Shown in pieces: positions 1 to 5,869 of a stretch of DNA of 9,718 bases. A model generated the notes under the pieces. It was not told the DNA's origin. It did not search any database and was given only the letters and a program-made list of their open reading frames with translations. Source of the DNA: Paracoccaceae bacterium (GTDB lineage: Bacteria; Pseudomonadota; Alphaproteobacteria; Rhodobacterales; Rhodobacteraceae); contig WTGT01000232.1 of the NCBI GenBank assembly GCA_011523445.1, positions 1 through 9,718 on the forward strand, in the 5' to 3' direction. Position numbers and translations under genes: made by a program. How positions within the stretch are numbered: position 1 is the stretch's first letter; each line of letters begins with the position of its first letter.

Positions 1-1240
1 ACCATTGACTCATTTGGCGCATTACTTCATCAGGTCTTACAGTGGTATCACCCCTATCAGAGATCGCCATATTTGGTGCTAATGGATAGGGAGTTGGACG
101 ATTTAATAAACTAAAACTAATTTCACTATTGATACTATCCATCGGATTGATACCAAAACGTTTGAGGTCAGTAATATCAAAACGATTTTCACTGAATGGT
201 TCTAGCCAATCAAGAGAGGGTGCAGGATTGAATTCTGCAAATTGCTTAGCAGGCTTTCCGGTTGGGTCGCTTAGTGCCCAAATTAACCTGCTTAAATAAT
301 CATCGCTTTGGGTAGAGTTGCCCGGGAGGAGTGGGGCGATGTCATTAACTATCCTTTCTTTTCCAAAAATCCCATCACGATAGATTTCTGACCATTTATG
401 AAGTGTTTTGTGAAGATATTCATGATTCTGGTCTTCCTGGTAGGGAATAGGGATTACATTCTTTGCTTGCCATTTACGGACACATCTATCCTTATCTCCC
501 TCGGAATAAGGGCAAAATGAAAACATTTCTAGCGGGTCTTCTCCGCGAAGTTTGTCTGCAGAAAGAGCATCAACCATATAGCGAAGTACTGGGTCATCAA
601 TACTATAACCAACAAAAACAACGTTAAAATTCCGAAACAACTCACAAATAAACCGGGCCGCCCATCCTTCCATTAGGTAAGCAAGTCCAAAATCCCCACT
701 GGAAACAACCAAATTGTCCAAATCAGAATCAGTTTCATTTTCAGGAAGCAAACCATGAAGATAAACCAGACCATCCCAGTGTAGTTTTGGAACAGGAAGC
801 AAAGGGGCTTTGTAGGATTTTATACTCGGAATTTCCTCAAACAAACGATCAAAATTGGTAGTTATCAACCTTAGTTTGGTTTGATTGCTTTTGCGAGTTT
901 TGGCGAGGGTCAGAAGTGCATTGTGGGTATCAAGGTTTATTTTATTTGGATCAGGAGTAAGAATTTCTTTAATTTTGGATCGGATACCAGCACGTCCGAC
1001 TACAAGATGAGATTCAAGAAGTCCAATGGCGATATCAAATTGTTTTTTGCATATGGCTTCTTGTAGCTCGTGGTCTTTATGATACCCTAATTCTTGAATT
1101 AGTTTTTCCACCAACCATCCAAATCCCCCTAAACCTGATGGATAAGAAATTCCGGCCCCGCAAAAAAAGACTACTCTACCTTCTTCATGGGCCTCCAATA
1201 ATGAGTCAGGTACATCTGGTCCAGCATTAATTAGTTGCAT
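1..1240 (-). CDS. SIR2-family protein, N-terminal part (runs off left edge)
   Basis: Reading the minus strand from an ATG at 1240 gives 413 codons with no stop, continuing past the window edge. Residues 1-260 form a SIR2-like (SIR2_2 type) domain. It has FFCGAGIS at 25-32 (NAD-binding GAGxS loop), THNALL near 105-110, ITTNFD at 126-131 with the expected catalytic Asn129, YLHG at 160-163 with His162, and FVGYSIDDP at 209-217. Family members such as ThsA and the DSR proteins hydrolyse NAD+ when phage infection is sensed, and the same role is inferred here. Residues 260-413 contain a conserved-looking stretch, LIWALSDPTGKPAKQF (about 314-329), that starts a second region. From memory it resembles large SIR2/DUF4020 proteins, but this is not certain. 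No signal peptide or membrane segment is seen. An in-frame stop at 1264-1262 and no other ATG fix the start. The Shine-Dalgarno is weak (GATGGG). Missing: the C-terminus, sensor domain and any partner gene. Confidence 0.9.
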   Translation of the reverse strand, partial: MQLINAGPDVPDSLLEAHEEGRVVFFCGAGISYPSGLGGFGWLVEKLIQELGYHKDHELQEAICKKQFDIAIGLLESHLVVGRAGIRSKIKEILTPDPNKINLDTHNALLTLAKTRKSNQTKLRLITTNFDRLFEEIPSIKSYKAPLLPVPKLHWDGLVYLHGLLPENETDSDLDNLVVSSGDFGLAYLMEGWAARFICELFRNFNVVFVGYSIDDPVLRYMVDALSADKLRGEDPLEMFSFCPYSEGDKDRCVRKWQAKNVIPIPYQEDQNHEYLHKTLHKWSEIYRDGIFGKERIVNDIAPLLPGNSTQSDDYLSRLIWALSDPTGKPAKQFAEFNPAPSLDWLEPFSENRFDITDLKRFGINPMDSINSEISFSLLNRPTPYPLAPNMAISDRGDTTVRPDEVMRQMSQW

Positions 1241-1298
1241 ATTAAGAATCCCATCGACATTTTAGAGATATCTAATCATTTTTTCAGTTAGCAGCTCC

Positions 1299-1327
1299 AT
1301 TATAAAGATTCACTTTTTAATTGGGCC
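1299..1327 (-). promoter_or_regulatory. Candidate promoter of the SIR2 gene, junction with inserted element
   Basis: A perfect TATAAT hexamer lies at 1304-1299 on the minus strand, about 60 bases before the SIR2 start. At the usual 17-base spacing the -35 position (1327-1322) falls on the end of the inserted element and reads GGCCCA, which does not resemble TTGACA. The -10 box may thus be fortuitous, or it may have lost its original -35 to the insertion. Note that the same bases also form the end of the small reading frame that can be reconstructed across the insertion. Confidence 0.3.
1317..1322. repeat. Left copy of TTAATT target-site duplication
   Basis: TTAATT directly abuts the outer end of the left inverted repeat (1323). 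The identical hexamer abuts the outer end of the right inverted repeat (1732-1737). Exact placement of the pair at both ends of a terminal inverted repeat is what transposition leaves behind. The sequence is AT-rich, so chance is possible but not the simpler reading. Confidence 0.65.
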
Positions 1328-1354
1328 CTTAAATATTCCTATCTAGCCATTTTG
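1323..1354 (+). repeat. Left terminal inverted repeat of the element
   Basis: The repeat starts GGGCCC and contains the core CCTATCTAGCCATTTTG at 1338-1354. It pairs with the reverse complement of 1700-1731 at 26 of 32 positions. Confidence 0.65.
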
Positions 1355-1403
1355 ATAGAAAATACTCACACAAAGAGAATAATTTTAAGACATTTCATCC
1401 TCG

Positions 1404-1608
1404 GGGTTATCGCTTTAGAAACAGTTTGAGCGCAATCATTTTTTTTTGCAAATCCATTGTGTACAAACCTGATTGGGAGCAGAAAATGGCAGATTTATCA
1501 CGCTTTGTTCGAAATATTTGTATCAAGGGCAATTTTTTTGTCTGAACTACCCCGAAAAGGCAAATCATTGATACGAATATACGTGTTAGAATTCAAAAGC
1601 GATAGCCC
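1404..1608. repeat. Inner inverted-repeat pairs within the element
   Basis: GGGTTATCGCTTTAGAA (1404-1420) matches the reverse complement of 1592-1608 at 15 of 17 positions. ATATTTGTATCAAGG (1514-1528) matches the reverse complement of 1566-1580 at 13 of 15. The pairs are nested inside the terminal repeats, but spacing on the two sides is unequal (93 bases on the left, 11 on the right). This suggests an old foldback structure that has taken on insertions or deletions. Confidence 0.5.
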
Positions 1609-1699
1609 TCACTGTGTGGTTCCCTCAAGGGTGTTTTCGTTTATTCTATGGACACCCCGATTGTTATTGTGCGGAAGCCCTATTCAAGGGAAAATAGAA

Positions 1700-1731
1700 C
1701 AAAATGACTAGATAGGCATATTAGAGGCACC
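1700..1731 (-). repeat. Right terminal inverted repeat of the element
   Basis: Read on the minus strand it starts GGTGCC and contains the core CCTATCTAGTCATTTTG (1716-1700), one base different from the left core. The stop codon of the small minus-strand reading frame (TAA, 1723-1721) lies inside this repeat. Confidence 0.65.
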
Positions 1732-1816
1732 TTAATTTGGAATTAACACTGACTACTGACTGTGCAATCATTGGAAGCGTATCAAAATCATTTTCTTGGT
1801 CTATATTTTTACTCAT
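1721..1816 (-). CDS. Small ORF (31 codons), apparently broken by the inserted element
   Basis: ATG at 1816-1814 is preceded by AAGAAGGAG with an eight-base gap, one of the best ribosome binding sites in the window. The peptide starts MSKNIDQENDFDTLPMIAQS and ends ...VNSKLRCL. It is acidic at the N-terminus, with no membrane segment or recognised motif. The last three codons and the stop come from the end repeat of the 409-bp element. If the element and one TTAATT copy are removed, the frame continues from the other side as ...SKLKSESL and stops at 1302-1300, giving 33 codons and ending 59 bases before the SIR2 start. The frame was therefore probably the first member of a unit with the SIR2 gene: a leader peptide, a small partner or an antitoxin-like peptide. 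Function is unknown. It could also be a non-functional frame with a lucky ribosome binding site. Confidence 0.45.
   Translation of the reverse strand: MSKNIDQENDFDTLPMIAQSVVSVNSKLRCL
1732..1737. repeat. Right copy of TTAATT target-site duplication
   Basis: This hexamer is identical to the one at 1317-1322 and directly abuts the outer end of the right terminal inverted repeat. Confidence 0.65.
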
Positions 1817-1824
1817 CAAGAATA

Positions 1825-1833
1825 CTCCTTCTT
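1825..1833 (-). promoter_or_regulatory. Strong ribosome binding site of the small ORF
   Basis: AAGAAGGAG on the minus strand, eight bases before the ATG at 1816. It is the main reason to take the 31-codon frame seriously. Confidence 0.6.
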
Positions 1834-2123
1834 TATGTTCAAAAACGCAGTGAGGTATGTTTGGTCCTTCCCCGAAAAAGGATTGTTTTGCATGTTTACA
1901 GAACAGTAACTAATAAACCCGAATAAGGTCAAAAAACACCAAAGCCAGGCTTTTCATTGTAAAATTTACCTCTAAAGCAAAAACTCACTCACCGACTAAT
2001 TTCCTCTTGTTAAATCCAGTACAGAACGTAAATGTGTTTATTCCAGATTTAATGTGCTTCAATGGGATTTCGGGAATAGATTCCAAGCTTTATATTACAC
2101 TACCCGATATTTACGGTTAATCA
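1834..2123. other. AT-rich intergenic region between small ORF and ettA
   Basis: No coding frame on either strand looks real here. A short hairpin is possible at 1865-1882 (TCCTT paired with AAGGA), in the leader of the minus-strand small ORF. On the minus strand a TTGACC hexamer (about 1935-1930) could be a -35 box, but no good -10 follows it. On the plus strand TATATT at 2091-2096 could be a -10 for ettA, again without a clear -35. Divergent promoters are expected here, but none can be fixed with confidence. Confidence 0.4.
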
Positions 2124-3779
2124 ATGTCAAAATACGAATATGTCTTTCACATGGAGGGGGTTTCAAAAACCTATCCAGGTGGCAAAAAATGCTTCGAAAA
2201 CATCAACCTTTCATTTCTTCCCGGAGTAAAGATTGGAGTCGTGGGAGTGAATGGATCAGGGAAATCGACTCTGATGAAAATCATGGCAGGTATTGAAACC
2301 GAGTTTGGGGGTGAAGCCTGGGCTGCCAAGGGAGTTGCCGTGGGATACCTTCCACAGGAACCGCAATTGAATCCTGATCTCAATGTCAGGGAAAATGTCA
2401 TGCTTGGCGTCAAGGAGAAAAAGGATCTGCTGGATCGATTCAATGAGCTAGCCATGAACTATTCGGATGAAACTGCCGATGAAATGGCCATGCTTCAGGA
2501 CAAGATAGATTCCGAGAACCTCTGGGATCTGGACACCCAAATTGATCAGGCCATGGATGCAATCAGATGCCCGGAGGACGAAGCCACGGTTGCTTCCCTT
2601 TCCGGTGGAGAGAGAAGAAGGGTGGCCTTGTGTCGACTTTTGTTGGAAGCACCAGAAATTCTCCTGCTTGATGAACCGACCAACCATCTAGATGCCGAAA
2701 CCGTCGCCTGGCTTCAGCAATATCTGATTGATTACAAGGGTACCTGCCTGATTGTAACGCATGATCGTTATTTTCTGGATGAAATCACCGGTTGGATTCT
2801 GGAATTGGATCGTGGGAGGGGAATCCCATACCAAGGAAATTATTCCAGCTGGCTGGAACAGAAGGCCAAACGTCTGGAGCATGAAGCCCGACAGGAAAAA
2901 TCACGACAAAGAACCCTGAGTAGGGAATTGGAGTGGATCAGATCTGGTGTACAGGCTAGACGCACCAAGCAGAAAGCAAGAATCAATGCCTATAATGACA
3001 TGATTTCCCAAACCGAGAGGGAAAAAATCAGGACTTCCCAGATTGTCATTCCAAATGGTCCGAGATTAAGTTCCAATGTCATCAAGGTTGAGGGTCTAAA
3101 AAAATCCCACGGGGACAATCTGCTGTTTGAGGATGTTTCCTTTGCCATCCCACCCGGAGGAATTGTGGGGGTCATTGGTCCGAATGGTGCTGGTAAAACG
3201 ACATTATTCAGGATATTGACCGATAACGAAAGTCATTATGACGGAAAGGTAAGTGTCGGTGACGGTACTATCCTTTCCTATGTCGACCAAAACAGGGATA
3301 ACCTTGATCCCAAAAACACTGTTTGGGAAGAAATATCGGGAGGTGCTGATATGATTGAGTTGGGCAATGCCGAAGTCAATTCACGGGCCTATTGTTCTGC
3401 TTTCAATTTCAAAGGAACGGACCAGCAAAAGAAAACCGGCCTCTTGTCAGGAGGGGAAAGAAACAGGGTTCACCTTGCCAAGCTCTTGAAGGAAGGTGGA
3501 AACCTGCTCCTTTTGGACGAACCAACCAATGATCTTGATGTCGAAACGCTGAGAGCCCTAGAGGAAGCACTGGAGGAGTTTGCAGGGAGTGCCATGATCA
3601 TTTCGCATGACCGTTTCTTTCTGGACAGGTTGTGTACCCACATTCTGGCCTTTGAGGGCGAAGGGCATGTCGAGTGGTTTGAAGGTAACTTCGAATCCTA
3701 TATTGAAGACAAGACCCGTCGTTTGGGTCCCGATTCAATCATTCCAAAACGAATCAAATACAAGAAGTTTGTAAGGTGA
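2124..3779 (+). CDS. ettA: Energy-dependent translational throttle protein EttA (ABC-F ATPase)
   Basis: The 551-residue protein has two ABC ATPase domains and no membrane segments, as in ABC-F translation factors; E. coli EttA has 555 residues. Domain 1: Walker A GVNGSGKST (41-49), Q-loop LPQEPQ (76-81), signature LSGGERRR (159-166), Walker B ILLLDEPTNHLD (179-190), switch His213. The insert at about 95-150 corresponds to the EttA arm that contacts the ribosomal L1 stalk. The charged linker at about 240-315 (many Arg, Lys, Glu) is the P-site tRNA interaction motif. Domain 2: GPNGAGKTT (352-360), LLSGGERNRV (440-449), LLLLDEPTNDLD (461-472), His495. The basic end RRLGPDS...RIKYKKFVR is typical of EttA. 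EttA binds the ribosomal E site and adjusts the first elongation step to the ATP/ADP state. The ATG at 2124 matches the family N-terminus (KYVF...VSKTYP) but has no clear Shine-Dalgarno. It seems monocistronic and converges on the hydroxylase gene with four bases between stops. Confidence 0.95.
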   Translation: MSKYEYVFHMEGVSKTYPGGKKCFENINLSFLPGVKIGVVGVNGSGKSTLMKIMAGIETEFGGEAWAAKGVAVGYLPQEPQLNPDLNVRENVMLGVKEKKDLLDRFNELAMNYSDETADEMAMLQDKIDSENLWDLDTQIDQAMDAIRCPEDEATVASLSGGERRRVALCRLLLEAPEILLLDEPTNHLDAETVAWLQQYLIDYKGTCLIVTHDRYFLDEITGWILELDRGRGIPYQGNYSSWLEQKAKRLEHEARQEKSRQRTLSRELEWIRSGVQARRTKQKARINAYNDMISQTEREKIRTSQIVIPNGPRLSSNVIKVEGLKKSHGDNLLFEDVSFAIPPGGIVGVIGPNGAGKTTLFRILTDNESHYDGKVSVGDGTILSYVDQNRDNLDPKNTVWEEISGGADMIELGNAEVNSRAYCSAFNFKGTDQQKKTGLLSGGERNRVHLAKLLKEGGNLLLLDEPTNDLDVETLRALEEALEEFAGSAMIISHDRFFLDRLCTHILAFEGEGHVEWFEGNFESYIEDKTRRLGPDSIIPKRIKYKKFVR

Positions 3780-3783
3780 CCCG

Positions 3784-4806
3784 TTATTGGGATTGATACA
3801 TCCTTTTTTTCCTTTGCCAGGTCTCGGTGGTAGCCTCTTCACTACCATCGTGAAAGGAGCCGAACCACTTGTCCCAGGGCATTTCCACCGTACCATAATT
3901 GCATTCAAAATAGCGGTGATGAAGTTGGTGAAAGAAATCTGCCAACTGAATTTGCTTTTTATCCCTGTAAACCAAACTCTCAAATCCTGAATGATTGGCA
4001 ACTGCTCCCAATGTCTGGAAATAGGCATGGAACAGGATATGAACAGGATGGGATGGCACAACTAAATGGATCAGGAAATTGGTGAAATACACGGCATGCT
4101 CAATCGGATGCATGGAGATACCCGACCAGGGACCGACATTAACGTTCCGATGATGAAGTGCATGGGCAATTTTGTAGAGAGGTGGCCAATGCAAGAACCT
4201 GTGGATCCAGTAGAAATGGAATGAAGACCAGAGCGGAATCAGGAAAAACAACAGGACAAACCAGATCAAGGGTAACAATTTACCCCAATACCCGCTCGAA
4301 AATTCAAATAACGGAGCCAATCCGCTGGCACCAGCGTGGAAAACAAGGCATTGAAAGAAGGTCCAGAATGATACACCACTAACCAGGGTCCAGAACATGT
4401 TGTCATGAACCTGATTTCTAAAAGTGAATACCCCGCTGTCCTTGCCCAGGTCCCTTGGATCATATTTTAATTTATCACCCTGTTTCCCAAGACTGTAAAG
4501 GTAAAAATGCATGGAACCGGCAAATGCCGACAATAATATGATATTGGTCAACCAAACCTTGAAAACCCAACCAAACTGAAGTACTGCCATCTCTTCAAGG
4601 GGTGGAAAAATAAATAAATAGACAACAACGGCCAGAACGATTTGGATAGCCACCTGACTTAAGGCCAACCAGTTTTTTGCAAACCATCTGAATGCCAAAC
4701 GAGGTTCGGGTGGCCAATTGAAAAGCGGGTTGGTTTGGATTGGCAAGGCCGGTTGATGGTTCCAGTCCTTGCTCTTCGAAGAATTGGAAATTGAGCTGTC
4801 AGTCAT
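3784..4806 (-). CDS. Membrane fatty acid hydroxylase / sterol desaturase family protein
   Basis: The 340-residue protein belongs to the fatty acid hydroxylase superfamily (PF04116 type), membrane di-iron enzymes that hydroxylate or desaturate lipid chains, sterols or carotenoids with O2. The histidine cluster that holds the irons is complete: HFYWIHRFLH (197-206), HALHH (215-219), MHPIEH (232-237), NH (271-272) and HQLHH (293-297). Hydrophobic segments lie at about 47-68, 82-104, 138-157, 176-196 and 240-265, so it is an inner-membrane protein with the iron site on the cytoplasmic face. The first 40 residues are polar. It follows the class II aldolase-like gene by 19 bases on the same strand, with GGAGGGG seven bases before the ATG, so the two are very likely co-transcribed. 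The substrate cannot be told from sequence; a role in modifying membrane lipids is an inference from the family. Confidence 0.88.
   Translation of the reverse strand: MTDSSISNSSKSKDWNHQPALPIQTNPLFNWPPEPRLAFRWFAKNWLALSQVAIQIVLAVVVYLFIFPPLEEMAVLQFGWVFKVWLTNIILLSAFAGSMHFYLYSLGKQGDKLKYDPRDLGKDSGVFTFRNQVHDNMFWTLVSGVSFWTFFQCLVFHAGASGLAPLFEFSSGYWGKLLPLIWFVLLFFLIPLWSSFHFYWIHRFLHWPPLYKIAHALHHRNVNVGPWSGISMHPIEHAVYFTNFLIHLVVPSHPVHILFHAYFQTLGAVANHSGFESLVYRDKKQIQLADFFHQLHHRYFECNYGTVEMPWDKWFGSFHDGSEEATTETWQRKKRMYQSQ
3790..3810 (+). terminator. Weak candidate terminator after ettA
   Basis: GGAT (3790-3793) and ATCC (3800-3803) can pair around a six-base loop, followed directly by seven T. The stem is very short and lies inside the 3' end of the convergent gene, so it may not act as a terminator. 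Confidence 0.25.
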
Positions 4807-4825
4807 TTGGAATCCCCTCCAGATG

Positions 4826-5599
4826 TCAGGTTGCGTAATCGGGTTCTTCCCTATCCAGGATCACCTTTATTTCTTCAAAATGCTTTTGACCGAGACCGGG
4901 ATAATTTTCTACTGCGCTGGCAACCTTTTCGGCAATGTGATCTGGCATTACCCGTAATTTTTGACCTGTTTGCAAAGCCCTGATGTAATTCCCCGCGGCC
5001 CTTTCAAACAGATATGTCCGATCAAATGTATCAGCAACCGTCTGTCCGATTACCAACAGCCCATGATTGCCCATTACCATAACCTGTTTCTTGGGATCCG
5101 AAAACAGAGCTGCACATCTGTTTCCTTCTTCCTCAAATGCCAATCCACCATAATCCTCATCAATTATGACCCTGTTGAAAAAAATTGCAGCATTCTGATC
5201 AACCGCTGGGAGTGAACTGTCCTCCAGACTGGCAAGAACCGTTGAATAGATGGGATGGAGATGGATGGCACAGCGTGCGTGTGGGCAGAGTCTGTGCAGG
5301 GCACCATGCAAACCCCAGGCAGTAGGATCGGGGCAATCGGGTCTGTTCATGGTTTCAGGATCGTTCACATCAACCAGCAATAAATTGGAAGCACGAATAT
5401 TTGAAAAATGTACCTGATTGGGGTTGATCAGGAATTTTGTTCCACTTTCATTGACCGCGAGGGAAAAGTGATTTGCCACGGCCTCATGAAAATTCATTTT
5501 CACCGACCACCTGAATGCAGCTGCAAGATCTACCCTTTCCTGCCAGTGGTTGTCATCTACCTGGTCATTTTCATCATGTGAATAATCTGTTTTCAACAT
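4826..5599 (-). CDS. Class II aldolase/adducin family protein, catalytic Glu apparently missing
   Basis: The 257-residue cytoplasmic protein has the class II aldolase/adducin fold (PF00596). Zinc-ligand histidines are visible as IHLHP (His113, His115) and GNHG (His179), and VANHFS (42-46) takes the place of the phosphate-binding GNxS loop. In L-fuculose-phosphate aldolase the catalytic Glu precedes Trp in SSEWRFH. Here the matching stretch is PTAWGLHG (92-99), with Ala94 at that place, so ordinary aldolase chemistry is doubtful. From memory, many bacteria have close relatives with the same MNFHEAVANHFSLA and DPTAWGLHGALH motifs and no defined reaction. The ATG at 5599 is preceded by GGAGGGG and is the first gene of an operon with the hydroxylase 19 bases downstream. 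The shared transcript hints at work on one metabolite or lipid precursor, but this is only inference. Confidence 0.88.
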   Translation of the reverse strand: MLKTDYSHDENDQVDDNHWQERVDLAAAFRWSVKMNFHEAVANHFSLAVNESGTKFLINPNQVHFSNIRASNLLLVDVNDPETMNRPDCPDPTAWGLHGALHRLCPHARCAIHLHPIYSTVLASLEDSSLPAVDQNAAIFFNRVIIDEDYGGLAFEEEGNRCAALFSDPKKQVMVMGNHGLLVIGQTVADTFDRTYLFERAAGNYIRALQTGQKLRVMPDHIAEKVASAVENYPGLGQKHFEEIKVILDREEPDYAT

Positions 5600-5633
5600 T
5601 TCAATACCCCTCCGTCAATATCTTTGATTAAGA

Positions 5634-5663
5634 AATATATTAGGGAATAAAATATACTTTCAA
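5634..5663 (-). promoter_or_regulatory. Likely sigma70-type promoter of the aldolase/hydroxylase operon
   Basis: On the minus strand TTGAAA (5663-5658) and TATATT (5639-5634) are separated by 18 bases, giving a start of transcription near 5627 and a leader of about 27 bases before the ATG at 5599. The surrounding sequence is AT-rich, so other hexamer pairs are possible. Confidence 0.45.
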
Positions 5664-5731
5664 TTATTGGAAAGATTAATTTAAAAATTAGTTTTTCTTC
5701 AATCATTTTCTTTCTTTGAAAGCCATCCCTT

Positions 5732-5744
5732 TGAGAATTTCTCA
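5732..5744. promoter_or_regulatory. Perfect inverted repeat TGAGAA-T-TTCTCA, possible operator
   Basis: Six-base arms around one T, in the divergent region between the aldolase operon and the cobalamin operon. No known regulator motif is recognised. Short palindromes also arise by chance in AT-rich DNA. Confidence 0.3.
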
Positions 5745-5799
5745 GAATTGCCAAGATGCTGTCAAATAAATGAATTTGTCGAATTGGTATTCAGTTCCA

Positions 5800-5814
5800 T
5801 TAGTCTTGGACTAA
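5800..5814. promoter_or_regulatory. Perfect inverted repeat TTAGTC-TTG-GACTAA, possible operator for cbiX
   Basis: Six-base arms with a three-base spacer, 55 bases before the cbiX start. It overlaps TTGGAC (5806-5811), which could be a -35 hexamer, so a repressor bound here could block the promoter. No matching -10 is clear. It is a candidate protein-binding site in place of the cobalamin riboswitch that is often found before such operons. Confidence 0.35.
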
Positions 5815-5858
5815 GGCCAGTAATTTGTTTGTAACGATATTTTAAACAACTTGAATTT

Positions 5859-5863
5859 GAGGG
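5859..5863 (+). promoter_or_regulatory. Ribosome binding site supporting the TTG start of cbiX
   Basis: GAGGG lies six bases before the TTG at 5870. The later ATG at 5888 would cut into the first beta-strand of the protein (KIGVMVCGHGS) and has no ribosome binding site, so TTG is preferred. Confidence 0.6.
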
Positions 5864-5869
5864 TGTATT

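Larger units (their letters stand above)
1323..1731. mobile_element. MITE-like non-autonomous element, 409 bp
   Basis: The segment is bounded by 32-bp imperfect terminal inverted repeats: 26 of 32 positions match, with a 17-bp core CCTATCTAGNCATTTTG differing at one base. TTAATT is repeated directly outside both ends. The interior has no convincing gene; an 84-codon frame at 1457-1711 starts with TTG and lacks a ribosome binding site. Two further inverted repeat pairs lie inside, at 1404-1420 with 1592-1608 (15/17) and at 1514-1528 with 1566-1580 (13/15), so the whole segment could fold back on itself. Size, end repeats, target duplication and lack of a transposase fit a miniature inverted-repeat element mobilised in trans. 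Ends beginning with GG and a 6-bp duplication do not let me name an IS family. Alternative: an unrelated structured RNA or regulatory region. Confidence 0.6.

Noticed and set aside
881..1066. 61-codon plus-strand frame
   Set aside because: It is antisense to the intact SIR2 reading frame, whose motifs cover this region.
1457..1711. 84-codon plus-strand frame inside the 409-bp element
   Set aside because: It starts with TTG, has no ribosome binding site, shows no known motif and is rich in rare-looking runs. It lies wholly within the inverted-repeat element and looks like chance.
1323..1731. Retron non-coding RNA or integron attC site
   Set aside because: No reverse transcriptase or integrase gene is present, and the conserved attC core sites (RYYYAAC/GTTRRRY) are not found at the repeat ends. 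Target duplication fits transposition better.
2054..2296. 80-codon plus-strand frame overlapping the ettA start
   Set aside because: Its second half runs out of frame across the first Walker A region of ettA, and its sequence shows no protein-like features.
3735..4061. 108-codon minus-strand frame
   Set aside because: It is an out-of-frame shadow of the hydroxylase gene and the ettA end; the other frame carries all the histidine motifs.
5600..5869. Cobalamin riboswitch before cbiX
   Set aside because: No B12 box (GCCACTG-like) or conserved core is visible in this AT-rich stretch.
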